The notes under the pieces are model-generated. The model was not told the DNA's origin and did no database searches. It was given only the letters and a program-made list of their open reading frames with translations. From Parastagonospora avenae f. sp. tritici 18332-5 (Eukaryota > Ascomycota > Dothideomycetes > Pleosporales > Phaeosphaeriaceae): a DNA stretch of 64,000 bases. The stretch lies in assembly GCA_022559985.1 (NCBI GenBank), contig JAFJTR010000102.1, positions 1-64,000 on the forward strand, given 5' to 3'. The translations under genes and the position numbers were made by a program. Positions within the stretch are counted from its first letter, which is position 1. Each line of letters opens with the position of its first letter. Below, one piece after another: positions 1-10,078 of the stretch.

Positions 1-119
1 TCCGTCCAGACTAAATAGACCAGGGCTGCCAAGGCCCAGGTGACTTAGCGCCGTCCCAGGGTACCTCGTCCCGTGACGAAACGTCCCAAGTCCTGACATC
101 CACCAAAGCCTAAAGGTAG

Positions 120-1092
120 ATGAATACATATCCCGTGATCGAAAACATCTTTCAAGATACATTCCTAGGATCTGCATGGTATCATGTCGCGGTAGCAGAA
201 TGGTCGCAGTCCAAAACGCCAATCGCCAGTTTAGAGTCAAAAGAATTACCACTAGCCAAATCGCCAGTCCAAAGAACTCGGGACTCCACTCTCCTGGGTT
301 CATATAACTTGGATGAGCATCGCAGATTGTACATCCCAGGTAACGCTTTCCCACCATTCCTCTTTATTCCAGCAGAACAAGTGATTTTCATTTCCAAGCT
401 GTGGCTCGCCATACGTTCCATGCCACATCTTGCTGACTCTTCCCTAGGATCGCCGCCCCATTTGCCGCCATCCATTGGCCAGAAAGAATTTAAACTTGAC
501 TCGGATCCAAATTTCTCGAATGCTGTGATACCCCGAGCCGAGGATGCGGTGTGTCCCGCAATCCAGATCACGAGCCCTCACATTGATCTCGCCAGTCTAC
601 AGTTCCTCGCTGAGCCATCTTTACTGGCAGAACTGCTGCTTGGGCGGTCAAAACCTCTGCTTGTTTTCGGCTCGGAAGGTATGCCGACGTTATTGGGTAG
701 ACTAATAAAGCCACCTCGGCATGATTCAACGGGTACTGTGGAAACACATCCTGTGGAAACGGCTTCTGTAGAACCAGATCCTGTGGAACGAAACAGCTTC
801 TGTGGAAACAGATCCAATGAGTACAGACTCTGCGGAAATGGATTCCGTGGAAGCAGATCCTATGAAAGCAGACTCTGCGGAAACGGCTTCCGTGGAAGTC
901 GAAAACACCGAAGAGATTTCATTCAAGGGCTTCAACCCTGGAGACGCCAAACTTCGATATGAAACCACTGAGCCTATGGATCGCATACCTGAAGGATCCA
1001 ATTACTGCCGAATAATCCAGTACAAATGGGGAGATATCAGCTTTGCTATTCATGAAAAAAGTCAGTATATTAGCTTGAAGGCATTTTCCTAA
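120..1092 (+). pseudogene. Orphan pentapeptide-repeat protein gene with broken reading frame
   Basis: I do not recognise a family. The frame opens at ATG 120 and codes about 220 ordinary residues before entering a repeat. From about position 738 the DNA encodes a degenerate 5-residue unit of the type [V/A/M]-E-x-[D/A]-[S/P], about ten times over. The repeat starts in the frame of ATG 120. At 789-792 the bases CGAA interrupt a unit, and the repeat then continues in the next frame to about 906. That frame runs on to the stop at 1090-1092 through a non-repetitive, aromatic-rich tail. The 4-base interruption exactly accounts for the frame change (3k+1). Without it the protein would be about 320 aa; as it stands, translation from ATG 120 ends at 962. 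A sequencing error, a true frameshift mutation or a small intron are all possible, so the pseudogene label is provisional. Confidence 0.5.
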
Positions 1093-1173
1093 CCGTTCTG
1101 GATCAACCCCGCGACTAACTCTTCACGTATAGTCTGCGCATAGTCCAAAAACGAGAAGATTGACGTCGATGCA

Positions 1174-1677
1174 ATGCAAACCCCAACAAACAACGACTTG
1201 CCACCCCCACCCGGGCCTCAAGAGTATGCAGGACACCCCATTACGAAGATTGGTAGCCCCATCTTCCAAGAGCTGCTGGTCGACATCAAATGGGTAACCG
1301 ATCTCAAATATACCGGCCTGAAGCTAGCCGCACTCTATTTCTCTCGCGTAAACAGCATGTGCATGGCCCGCCCCATATGGAAACGTCTAACAAGTTTCAC
1401 GATGAAAGACCATTCGCAGGTAATACTCGAGTGGGAGAAAGAGCTCCAAAACGAGTTTAAAACACTGCACGCGCTCCTGATCAAGTTGCGGTCGGAGATG
1501 AAAGCGTCGGGATCGGAAGTTTGTTTATTGCGCCCCACACACGCTGCCAATATCATGGAGCGATCTTGGAAATTGTACAAGGTCGACCTGGATGATCCCT
1601 TTGTTGCAAAGTCTGTGGAGGAGTGTCGGGTGACGATCGCCCCGTGGAAGCAGGTGAAGCAGGGGCAGGGGAATTAG
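1174..1677 (+). CDS. Hypothetical protein, 167 aa
   Basis: Single open frame with ATG at 1174 and stop at 1675-1677. The N-terminus has a PPPPGP stretch, followed by a mixed, well-formed globular-looking sequence rich in K, E, W and L (for example an EWEKELQNEF helix around residues 88-97). No signal peptide, membrane segment or catalytic motif is visible. I do not recognise a family. It lies just downstream of the broken pentapeptide-repeat gene on the same strand. I tested whether it could be a 3' exon of that gene, but none of the GT donors I tried near 1060 joins it in frame to an upstream AG, so I treat it as separate. Confidence 0.45.
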   Translation: MQTPTNNDLPPPPGPQEYAGHPITKIGSPIFQELLVDIKWVTDLKYTGLKLAALYFSRVNSMCMARPIWKRLTSFTMKDHSQVILEWEKELQNEFKTLHALLIKLRSEMKASGSEVCLLRPTHAANIMERSWKLYKVDLDDPFVAKSVEECRVTIAPWKQVKQGQGN

Positions 1678-2113
1678 AGACAGAGTTGTACAAGTCGTTA
1701 CGGAAAATATCGGTACCTACCATGCTCCAAGGATACGTTGTCTAGCATTTGTAAACTACAGCAACAAGAGACGGAAATAACAGGCTATGCGTTTTCACTA
1801 ACTGTTCCAAGCTATTCCAAGTCCACGGAGTTTGAGCAGGTGATGGTCGCGCATCAAAGTCACACAAACATATGTCGCACTGCCCCAAGCAAAGCCTGAA
1901 CCTCACGTGTACGATTCGAATACCTAACATGATCAACAATTGATCCCGAAAGACGTCTTCACATAGTCAAGTCAGTGCACAAAGAGAAGAAGTAGATGCC
2001 CGATGCTCAAGGGGATGACATATCAATCATCTGGTATCCCAGCCCTCACGAGCGCAAACTATCCCGATAAGCTACCTACGCAAAGCGATATTCCATCCGG
2101 AGCTCATCTCAAT
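1678..2113. other. Intergenic, convergent spacer
   Basis: It lies between the plus-strand hypothetical gene and the 3' end of the minus-strand proline-rich gene. I see no convincing coding sequence, repeat or RNA gene in it. Confidence 0.5.
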
Positions 2114-4198
2114 CTAAACATCGCGCCACGAGCCAGGAGGCGGAAACCACTCGTCATCATCCGCTTCCCTCGCCGCCGACAAATCAGGCAATGTAAGCCC
2201 CTCGAACGGCACTTGATGAACATCCGCATGACAGCACATCTCTGGTGGACTGGGAATGCTTGAGCTAGAGTTAAGAACCCTTGATCCTGGGCTGGGAGTC
2301 CTTGGTCTTGGTCTGGGAGCCCTTGCTTTTGGGCTGGGCGTCTTTGCTTCGAACAGGTCCACTCGGTCTTTCACGTGTCCTGATATTTTTCTCGGTGTGG
2401 CCGTTTGACCTGGCGGTCCTGGGGGCGGCTGTGATGCTGCAGTAGCATGTTCTTGTTCGACCTCAGACTCCATAGCCTCGGCCGGTTCCACCAAAGGGGT
2501 GAGCTTGGGAAGTTTAGCGTTGGTACGACCGATGCCCGGCTTCGATCCGCCGTCAACTGCACGTCCGAGCTGAAGCCCATCGTCTGGTGTTGAACTCTCG
2601 CCTTTCACAGGGGAAATGCGAAGCTCACCGGTTTGACTGTGTTCTGGGGGTGGAGACGATCGTTCCTTGATTGCCTTTCCACGCTCTTCTTTGACGAGTT
2701 CGATCAGCAATACAGCATATTCCAGGTCGCTATGAGTATGGCCTAGCTTCTGTTCTATGCCGACGAGCTCCTTGGCTAGCTCTCTCATAAGCCATTTTGT
2801 GGGAGTGTGATCCAAGACCGGAGCGGCATGATTGTGCTACAAGTCTTCTCGTTCGGCGTCCGGTGCAGGCGGCGCTGCGACGTTAGTCGTGTCCTGGTTT
2901 CGTTGTTGAGGTGAGATAGCGGAACCAGAGTCTCTCCTCCGTATGATCGGGACAGCGAAGTGAGAGTCTGTACTAGACGGCAGTGAATACGGGTCCTCTA
3001 AAGGACTTTCGCCGACTGTAACCCTGTCTCTAAAAACATCACAATTTATGCGTATATCAGAGTCAGGACCTCCTAACGGATTTTTTCCGATTACATATCT
3101 TCCTATCGAGGCATCCCAATGTATGCGTACATCAGCAGCGTAGGGGTTTGTAACGAATGAAGAATGGGACTTCGTCGGGCGCAGGGGTGCATTGGCCGAG
3201 GAGTCGTGGGATTCTTCGGGAAGCCTCGAGAGGTCTGGACTGGATTTCACCATTGGTTGTTGAACTTCTGGCCTAGTTCACATCAGCATTAAGGTCGAAT
3301 CGGCGCACCACGCAACAAGAGACTTGAATTCTTACCTTGACATGTTTTCCAGACCTGACTCAGCTGCTAGATGACGCATCGGAGACGCTTGGTGCTCGCA
3401 AGCTGCGTCTGGCAACGAAGTACTTTGAATGCCTTGCTCGCGAGTTCTTGACTCCGTCTTTTGGTCATTCAAGACTGCGGGGGGCTCCTTGTTGAGTTGA
3501 TCCGTGTCTAGCAAGACTTTGGCGAAGGGCTCACCGTCCTTTGTCCCGGCGGACAGCACCCTTAAACGCGGGTGTTTAAGTTGGCGAGCTTCGTTTGGAA
3601 GTTGCATAACGCTGACTATGAGGGGCTTGTTCTCTGGCGCAAACGTCTTCTCGTAATCCATCCAGTATCTTGGGGTGTGTGGTCCATCCTCCGGGGCTTC
3701 CAAAGTTGCAGAGCGTGGTTCAGGCCGGACTATATTTGCTGCTTGGGAACAAGAAACACATGAAGGTATGACAGGTTCCTGGATGGAATGTGTGCGGGTT
3801 GCCGAAGGAAACATGGGCTCGCAGATCTTCTCGGAAGACCTGCGAAACTTGAAGATTCTCCTCCACCAAGGCTTCGGAGATCGTGACGCGCTAGGTTTGC
3901 TTGTGGAATTTGCGTTCAATGATGTCACGAAAGAGAAGTTTGGATCTGCGTCTAGATTCGTGTCTGGTGGAAAGGGGAGCGTTGTGGTTTTGTCTGAATT
4001 CGCTCGCCTATGCATCCACTTCGACCTTCGTTCCAAAGAGCGAGCTCCCTTCGCTCTCATGATCCGATCTGCCGTAGCTGCTGCTTTTAGGGCTTCTTTG
4101 TGGACTTTCCGGACCTGAGCTTCGGTGTAACTGATGTCCACCTGATCTAGAGATCGACACAGAGGCTTTTTCGGCGCCTTTTTGCGCAACATACCCAT
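2114..4198 (-). CDS. Orphan disordered proline/serine-rich protein, split by an in-frame TAG
   Basis: Not a recognised family. The start ATG is at 4198, just after a likely 5'UTR intron (4206-4255, GTTAGT donor, TTTCAG acceptor). Exon 1 runs 4198-3336. A good intron at 3335-3273 (GTAAGA donor, CTAG acceptor, 63 bp) joins it in frame to an exon beginning 3272. That exon meets TAG at 2839-2837, giving a 432-aa protein. The same frame stays open from there to 2114, with no ATG near the start of this second part. A 57-bp intron 2840-2784 (GTAGCA donor, TATGAG acceptor) would remove the stop and give about 654 aa, but its donor and branch site are weak. The N-terminal part is basic and alanine-rich (residues about 30-70). 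The downstream part is rich in SP, TP and PPP, with a tandem PRPRP-type stretch near 2280-2340. There is no signal peptide or membrane segment. Confidence 0.5.
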
Positions 4199-4205
4199 CT
4201 TGATT

Positions 4206-4255
4206 CTGAAACAAAAATTCAATAAGCGGTAAGAGGCGGGTTGAGCATGACTAAC
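4206..4255 (-). other. Probable 5'UTR intron of the proline/serine-rich gene
   Basis: Read on the minus strand it starts GTTAGT and ends with a pyrimidine-rich TTTTTGTTTCAG. It is 50 bp long. The first ATG of the downstream gene follows seven bases after the acceptor. The upstream sequence in that frame has no ATG before a stop, so this is best read as a leader intron. Confidence 0.45.
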
Positions 4256-4882
4256 ATATCTGCCGAGGATCGAGGATCGGTGTGCAATGTAGTGAGCGTG
4301 CGTGGGATTGGTTATTGTTGGCTGATCTAGCAGTGTAGCGAGAGACTGTAAAGATGTATGTGTTGTTGTATGGCATTGAGTAGTGATGACGTGAAATGTA
4401 AGTGAAAAGTGGATGTTGGTGTACGAAGCTGTATTGGAGGTGTCGGAGATTAGTTGGCATGATCACACGCGAAGCGGCAAGAACTTTGGTGAAGAGTGCT
4501 TACCTCAAGGTGTCAGTGCCACTGCTAGAAGAAAGGTGCGAGCCAGCGGAATGCGTACCCCACAAAATGGATACATGGATTAAGCGCTTACTAGTACGCC
4601 ACTGAAAGCTTTTGTTAAACAGTGATTTCACAGAATGTGCAAAAGTCCCACTCTCGTGGACGATGATGAACATAAACTACGTCAGCTCCTGCACCTTCAA
4701 GAACCAGATCGCTGGCCTTCAAGCACACTGCGCGCATCCTCTGACCCTCAATCTCCCCTCTCCTTCCGCTTCCGTTTGCCTAACACCCACCATAGTCACC
4801 CATCATATCATCTGCAAGACAACAATATCAGCATGGAATTGACCTGTCACACTGCAAATACAGACCTGCCACCTCCACGCCC
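4256..4882. other. Intergenic between two minus-strand genes
   Basis: This stretch carries the promoter side of the proline/serine-rich gene and the 3' side of the small basic protein gene. Several open frames cross it on both strands, but none shows protein-like composition. No repeats or RNA genes seen. Confidence 0.4.
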
Positions 4883-5239
4883 TCAATCCCTCTTTCCCTT
4901 CCTAAACCACCTCCCAAACACACCTTTCAACCCTCTCTTCTCCTCAGCTGCATCCTGGGCTATCCGCTCACGATTAATGAACCCACTGAACGTGCGCTCG
5001 CGATCGCAATCCCGACTCTTGCCATCGTCGGTATTGCTGACCTGCTTCGACGTGGCTGTGTGATTCGGATTGTCAGACGTGCTTGAAGTCGTCGGTCTAG
5101 TACTCGAGGTAGCAGGTCTCGAGCTTGCAAAAGTGTGAGAGCTTTTGGGGCGTTTTGGGAGTTTGGGTGTGGATGGGGTCTTGGAGCGGCGGCGTTGGTC
5201 ACGCGCTTCAAGTTCGCGGAGAAACCAGAGGGGTGGCAT
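4883..5239 (-). CDS. Small basic hypothetical protein, 118 aa
   Basis: ATG at 5239, stop at 4883. The sequence is strongly charged. An RRRSK-type basic N-terminal part is followed by a Ser/Thr-rich middle with repeated SSTRPTTSST-like residues (about 35-65), and the C-terminus ends in a basic, aromatic GVFGRWFRKGK motif. There is no signal peptide or membrane span. I do not recognise the family. The basic-aromatic tail resembles the ends of other small orphan proteins in this window (those ending at 27317 and 39154), but only loosely. It is probably nucleic-acid- or membrane-associated if translated, which is inference from charge alone. Confidence 0.5.
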   Translation of the reverse strand: MPPLWFLRELEARDQRRRSKTPSTPKLPKRPKSSHTFASSRPATSSTRPTTSSTSDNPNHTATSKQVSNTDDGKSRDCDRERTFSGFINRERIAQDAAEEKRGLKGVFGRWFRKGKRD

Positions 5240-5658
5240 GATGGAGGTGATAGAGCGAGTGCGATGTATTGGATGAGAATAGTGGGTGGATGTGGGTGTA
5301 ATGCATATAAAGTGGTATGAATGCCCAGTGAAGCATGTTCATGAGTGTGATTGATGTCGATCGCAGGTGCTAGTAGTTCTTGGACTTAATGGACGCATTG
5401 AATGTGTTGTGAAGTCTCAAGGGGAAGGAAGCTATGAAGTGTCGAAGTTACGCTGCGTGGCTTCCGCGTGGGTTAGTTTCTTATCTCAGTTTAAGGTTCA
5501 CTTCACTTCACCGATGAGACCATAGTCGTGCATGTATGTATGTATATATTTATTCTCATTTCGAAAGCTACGCTTATCGCAATTCTCAATTTAATGCCCT
5601 GTGTCTTCTAGCCTCACGCCAGCCAGCCCATAACTCCACAGTAAATGCGATACTAACG

Positions 5659-5862
5659 CCGATTGTTGGTACGGCAAAGGTGAGGTTGAATCAAGTAACG
5701 GTCGTTGCAACGAGTTGAGGTAGATGGTTTTCGATTAATTAGAGGAGGTGGGCTGCAGCTCGCGTACGAACTGAATCCCACCCCACGGCACGGGCCACAC
5801 ACGTGGTCACGTGCTTGCCACGTACGTACGTTGGCTCGAAACTAAGAGCAACCAACACCGAT
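5659..5862. mobile_element. Solo LTR copy A, 194 bp, with 5-bp target-site duplication
   Basis: The element occupies 5664-5857. It begins TGTTGG and ends CCAACA, and is flanked on both sides by the perfect 5-bp direct repeat CCGAT (5659-5663 and 5858-5862). Its reverse complement aligns without gaps over all 194 bases with 42666-42859. By eye the copies differ at about 16 positions, of which about 13 are transitions. TG...CA ends, a short inverted terminal repeat and a 5-bp target duplication are the hallmarks of a long terminal repeat left after recombination. No internal retrotransposon coding sequence is next to it. It contains a GTACGTACG motif and CACGTG sites. The family (Copia, Gypsy or a TRIM) cannot be told from the LTR alone. 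Confidence 0.85.
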
Positions 5863-5997
5863 CAAAATGAGAAACTCTGAATGAAATATCAAATCGCTAG
5901 TTACTATACCGAAATAAGATATAGTGATGCGTGTTTGGTACGTGCTACACCGAAGTGAAGTACTGTCAGCGTACGACGCACTAGATCGAGACAAGAT

Positions 5998-7392
5998 CTA
6001 GCGGCGCGCATACGAAACATACTCAGGTAGCTCAGGAAGGGGAGAGACATCCGAATCTTCCGAGATATCCTCTCGGAGGCTGGCACGAGAGTTACAAATC
6101 TTCAGCGACTGCATAGACGGCATCATGCTGATACGACGTAGAGTGTTCGTGACAGGCTGCATAGAGGAGCTGGAGCCCTTCTCCTTGATGGCTTTCGGCT
6201 TCTTCGCAGTGGAAGTGCCGCGGAAAGCTTCGCCCTTACCAGTCTTGTGAGGGACGAGAAAGGAATCAAAGGTGGCGCTGGGGTTGTGACGGTGGACAGA
6301 TGGCTGGGGTGGTGCGAGAGGACTACGCACGCGTGGTGTGGAAGGGCCAGGAGAGGGTGGAGAAGATGTTTGTTGATGCGCAACAGGACAGCTCGAGAAG
6401 TAGTCGTCGCCGCTGGCTGCACGGATGTGCGAAAGCCGTGACATGGCCGGGGGTGTAGCTTGGAAGGAGAACTGGCGAGATACACCAGGCGGCACAATGG
6501 TAAGCCGCTTTGATTCCCGTGCGCGGGCAGCGTTCAGGTCGTACATAGACTGAGACACCTGGGCATGGTAAGCGCGATAGGTCATACGAGTATCTCTACC
6601 ATGCTCATCCGTCAAGCGAAAGGCAGGGAGATTCGAAGCACGACGTACCTTGTTACGTTCCAGAACCTGCTGGCTGTGCTGCTGCTCCTGCTCGATCTTG
6701 GCGAATGCCTCCATCTTGCGAAGCTTGTCCGTCCCAGCAGTGCCCTGGGGGACGAGCTCCTTACGAGATTCATGGTGCATGATCACATCGCGTGGAGTGT
6801 AGGCTCGTAGGTTATGGTTGTGTTCACCCCGAATGAGCGCATCATGGTCGCCTTGAGAGAGCGCATGATCATAGTAGCGAGCATTACCGGCCTGTGGCGG
6901 AGGCAACGCGGAATACTCAGATTGGCTGCTCTTGGGGAGGGAGGCCAAATAGCTACGTGTTGAAGAATTCTCATCTGAGATAGAAGAGGAAGGACGGCTC
7001 AAGGCATCAGGATGCAGGTAGAACCCGCCCTGAGCCTCAGCCCTATCCAGGTCTAGCCACGAGCTACCCAGATCGGCGCTAGCTTGATATGAAACCTCAC
7101 CTTGAACAGGCTCGTCGAGCTCATCAGGAGAGACCGGGTACATGGCCGGAAGTTGCACAGCGCGCGATGGTGTTGGAGTAGCGTCTCCGCGAGTGGGCAA
7201 GGTCTGCAAGAAGCGGATGGATGCCATCTTGAGCGGTCTGAGTATGCGTTTGATAGTACTGGTAGGAAGCTGTCGAGCGCGGTGTTTGTGACTTTCAAGC
7301 TGTGACTCCCAGGTGCGCCTTGAGGTTGTGAGTAGTGACGGGTTAGCTGGAACAAACTCCTTTATCCTGCGTTTCGACGTTGTGAGCTGCAT
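5998..7392 (-). CDS. Hypothetical disordered protein, 464 aa
   Basis: The first ATG of the long open frame is at 7392; the region upstream in frame has no ATG, so I start there. The stop is at 5998. The protein is Ser/Pro/Arg-rich and mostly predicted to be disordered. A central, more charged helical part (about residues 230-300, with KLRKMEAFAKIEQEQQ and RMTYRAYHAQ) could form a coiled coil. The C-terminal 40 residues are acidic and Ser-rich. There is no signal peptide, membrane span or known catalytic motif. No intron is needed. I do not recognise the family. The composition resembles the many lineage-specific regulatory or cytoskeleton-associated proteins of Pezizomycotina, but no function can be assigned. 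Confidence 0.65.
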   Translation of the reverse strand: MQLTTSKRRIKEFVPANPSLLTTSRRTWESQLESHKHRARQLPTSTIKRILRPLKMASIRFLQTLPTRGDATPTPSRAVQLPAMYPVSPDELDEPVQGEVSYQASADLGSSWLDLDRAEAQGGFYLHPDALSRPSSSISDENSSTRSYLASLPKSSQSEYSALPPPQAGNARYYDHALSQGDHDALIRGEHNHNLRAYTPRDVIMHHESRKELVPQGTAGTDKLRKMEAFAKIEQEQQHSQQVLERNKVRRASNLPAFRLTDEHGRDTRMTYRAYHAQVSQSMYDLNAARARESKRLTIVPPGVSRQFSFQATPPAMSRLSHIRAASGDDYFSSCPVAHQQTSSPPSPGPSTPRVRSPLAPPQPSVHRHNPSATFDSFLVPHKTGKGEAFRGTSTAKKPKAIKEKGSSSSMQPVTNTLRRISMMPSMQSLKICNSRASLREDISEDSDVSPLPELPEYVSYARR

Positions 7393-8183
7393 TGTGAAAG
7401 CGCTGTGAACGACCAAGTTTGCACACAATGTCCGCACAATGTCCGAATAATCCAGAGTATGCTGGCGACACGTGCTGGTTTCCAGCAACAAGGAGATCGA
7501 TTAACAAAGATCTGTGGTGGTCGTAGAAAAATTCTGGACCCTTGTCGGAGCTAGCGCGCGTGAAAGTGAGTGTGTTTGCCATGTGAGGAAGGAGCAAACC
7601 ACGACAAGAGCAGATGGACTCGTGACAGAACGTGCATCGCCCAAAAAAACGCGACTAGAAGGTGAAAATTGACATTAAGAAATTACGGTTTGTGTTGTGT
7701 AGGACTTTCATGTTCCTCCGGTCTGCCATACCGCAGCGCAGCCGCCAAGCTAGGCCATCCCACTCCTTCACCACCGACATGTCAAGGCACACCGACAGGT
7801 TATATCTTCAACCTGTCATAAGGTGACCTGATCTCCATTTGGAGACTTGCCAGCATCTTCAACCGTATTAGCACATTACCAGCGACGTCCCTTGCCGCCA
7901 TCTCTTTCATGCTTCGACGCTCTTCTACCTTCTTCTACCCGAAGTCAATGTCGTAGTCTTGATGCTCTTGAGTTTTCAAGGCGCATCATGTAATTAAGCG
8001 GCGGGTCTCTGTAGTCCTCGATGGCGCTCTGCCCAGTGCGATCGACCGTCTGCAAAAATACCGCCAGCGTGTCACTATCCTTTTATTCGAGATACTCCGA
8101 GGCGCTCGCGTCACGAGACATGTTTGGTACCGCTGCTGAAGTTCGTCGTTCAGATTTGGAATCATTCTTTGCCACACAGCCGT
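7393..8183. other. Intergenic, 5' side of the 464-aa gene and 3' side of the esterase gene
   Basis: No convincing gene. It contains pyrimidine-rich tracts near 7850-7950. Open frames here start at non-ATG codons or lack protein-like composition. Confidence 0.45.
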
Positions 8184-10078
8184 TCAAGTGAGCATCCAAG
8201 GAAATATCGCAAGCAATGCTGACCCAAAGACCAGGTAGCCAGACCCGCCAGGAATGACGCGCGTACCGAACGATGCAGGTGTGGGTGCAGACGGTGAGCC
8301 AGGAATAGTATCAGGCGAATCGGAAGGTCTGTAATGTACTTTTGTCAGCTTTTGCATTCCTCGGGTTGTCGTGGATTTCCCAAATGTGAAAACTCTTAGA
8401 TGGGAATGTAAAAGACCCGCCAACCAGAAAAAGAAGATACATCTTTATCGTGTCCCGTGCTCGTGCTCAACATCCAATAGTTTGGTATAGTAGCGGATAA
8501 GACTTACTGCTTCAGCGTCAATCCCATGCTAGTGATGACCTTGCACCGGTCATGCTCAACCTGTTTCACAGGACCCATGGCCACCGCATTCCCATCGTTG
8601 AATTCCATCCTAGTCCCAGTCGCATGGCCAAATGTGTCCCATTTGGGACTCACCAGCTCCTTTGCCGCTTCTCCACCAGCCGCGACAAGGTAGTCTGCCA
8701 CGTGTCTATTGGGATCATAACTGCGGATAAAACTCGCCCAGTATGCTTGAATAAATACGCCCGCCGCGGAGGTGGCGTTGTTCCAAATGGGCATTAGTTC
8801 GCCAACGTGCGAAGCAGAACCGACGTTCCAGCGATAGGCCCAGACTGGGGCGGTGCTTTGTGCGGCGTACTCAGAAGAGATGTTGAGTGTGGGGCAGTTG
8901 TAGCGAATATGCCCGTAAACGTCGGAAGCCACCTGGCGCCAGCGAGCGTCAGATTGGGCATTGGGGGCGTCCCATGCTTTCGCGATATCGCTCCACTTCA
9001 CGCCGGGAAACTGGTCCGCAACGAAGCGCGCAGCCGAGGGCATAGACTTGATATCCTTGGGCGTGAAAATGATGCCTTCGTTGGTAGTGTCGCCGAAGAT
9101 CGTGGGTACCTTGACGAAGTGGCCGGCGGAAAGCTCGTTGTATGTAAAATCTTGGATGAAGTCGTGGTCTAGAGTGGGGTTCCAGAAGTAGATGGGTGGG
9201 TTTGTTGCTCCAGGGAAAGGCTTCTTCAAGGCTCGGACAGCCTTCTGGAAAGTAGTTGCTTCAAGAGACGCCATGCAGGCGACATCAGCACAGCCGGTCT
9301 GATTGAGAAGGGTGTCGAATTGCCATTGGCTGTTGGGCACATCGCGGAGTGGTGGAAACGCAGGAGACTCGGCTGCTGCAGCATGGAAGAGGTCGTCGTT
9401 ACGCCCACCGTATGCTGTCAACTGCAAGACCACGGATCCTCCTCCAGCGCTAGCTCCGCCCATAGTGACGTGACCGGGATTGCCTCCAAACTGCTGGATG
9501 TGCTTCTTTACCCACTCCAGTGCTTGTCTCTGATCCTTCAAGCCGTTGTTCAGACTCAGACTCTTGTTCGAGGTAAGCTCTTTTCCAGCTAGGAAGCCAT
9601 ACGGTCCGACGCGGTAGTTGAAGTTGACAACAACGATGTTGTTGTCTGCGGCGTCGATGAGATCTGCTCCGTTATAGTTGGCGTTACCGTTTACACTGAA
9701 ACCGCCGCCTTGGATGAACACATAGACAGGTAGACCACTGAGGTTGCTGGACTTGGCTGGTGCAAAAACGTTAAGGAAGAGGCAGTCTTCTGAATGATCT
9801 CCTCCAAATTCATTGGCGAGTTCACTTCCAGTGCCGATGCAGAGAGGTCCGAATTTCGTCGCGTCAGTAATGCCGGGCTGGTCGAGAGGATCCTGAGGCG
9901 CAGTAAATCGTAATCCGTCTACACGCGATGTTGACCTGGCATATCGCATACCAGCCCATCGCATAACGCCATTGCCAATGTCCTTTCCACGGTAACGAGC
10001 ATATCCCAAATCGATGGTTTCGTTGAGTGCAATGGCCTGCTGGAATAGAAATGCTGCAATAAGCAGCCTGAGCAACAT
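8184..10078 (-). CDS. Secreted type-B carboxylesterase, probably GPI-anchored by a spliced 3' exon
   Basis: An alpha/beta-hydrolase that cleaves carboxylic esters outside the cell. ATG at 10078 begins a hydrophobic signal peptide (MLLRLLIAAFLFQQAIAL). Visible family marks are the EDCLFLNV signature (97-104), the oxyanion GGG (124-126), the nucleophile motif GGASAGG with Ser210, the acid Glu334 in TTNEG and probable His424 in SHVGE. Read straight through, the frame ends at TAA 8506-8504, giving 524 aa. That TAA lies inside a perfect GTAAGT donor beginning at 8507. Splicing to a TTACAG acceptor (intron 8507-8329, 179 bp, branch CTGAC about 18 bases upstream of the acceptor) joins in frame to an exon 8328-8184. 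That exon codes a Ser/Pro/Thr-rich spacer, a small-residue PGGSG and a terminal hydrophobic run, which is the layout of a GPI attachment signal (571 aa). Both forms may exist. The substrate is not predictable. Confidence 0.85.
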
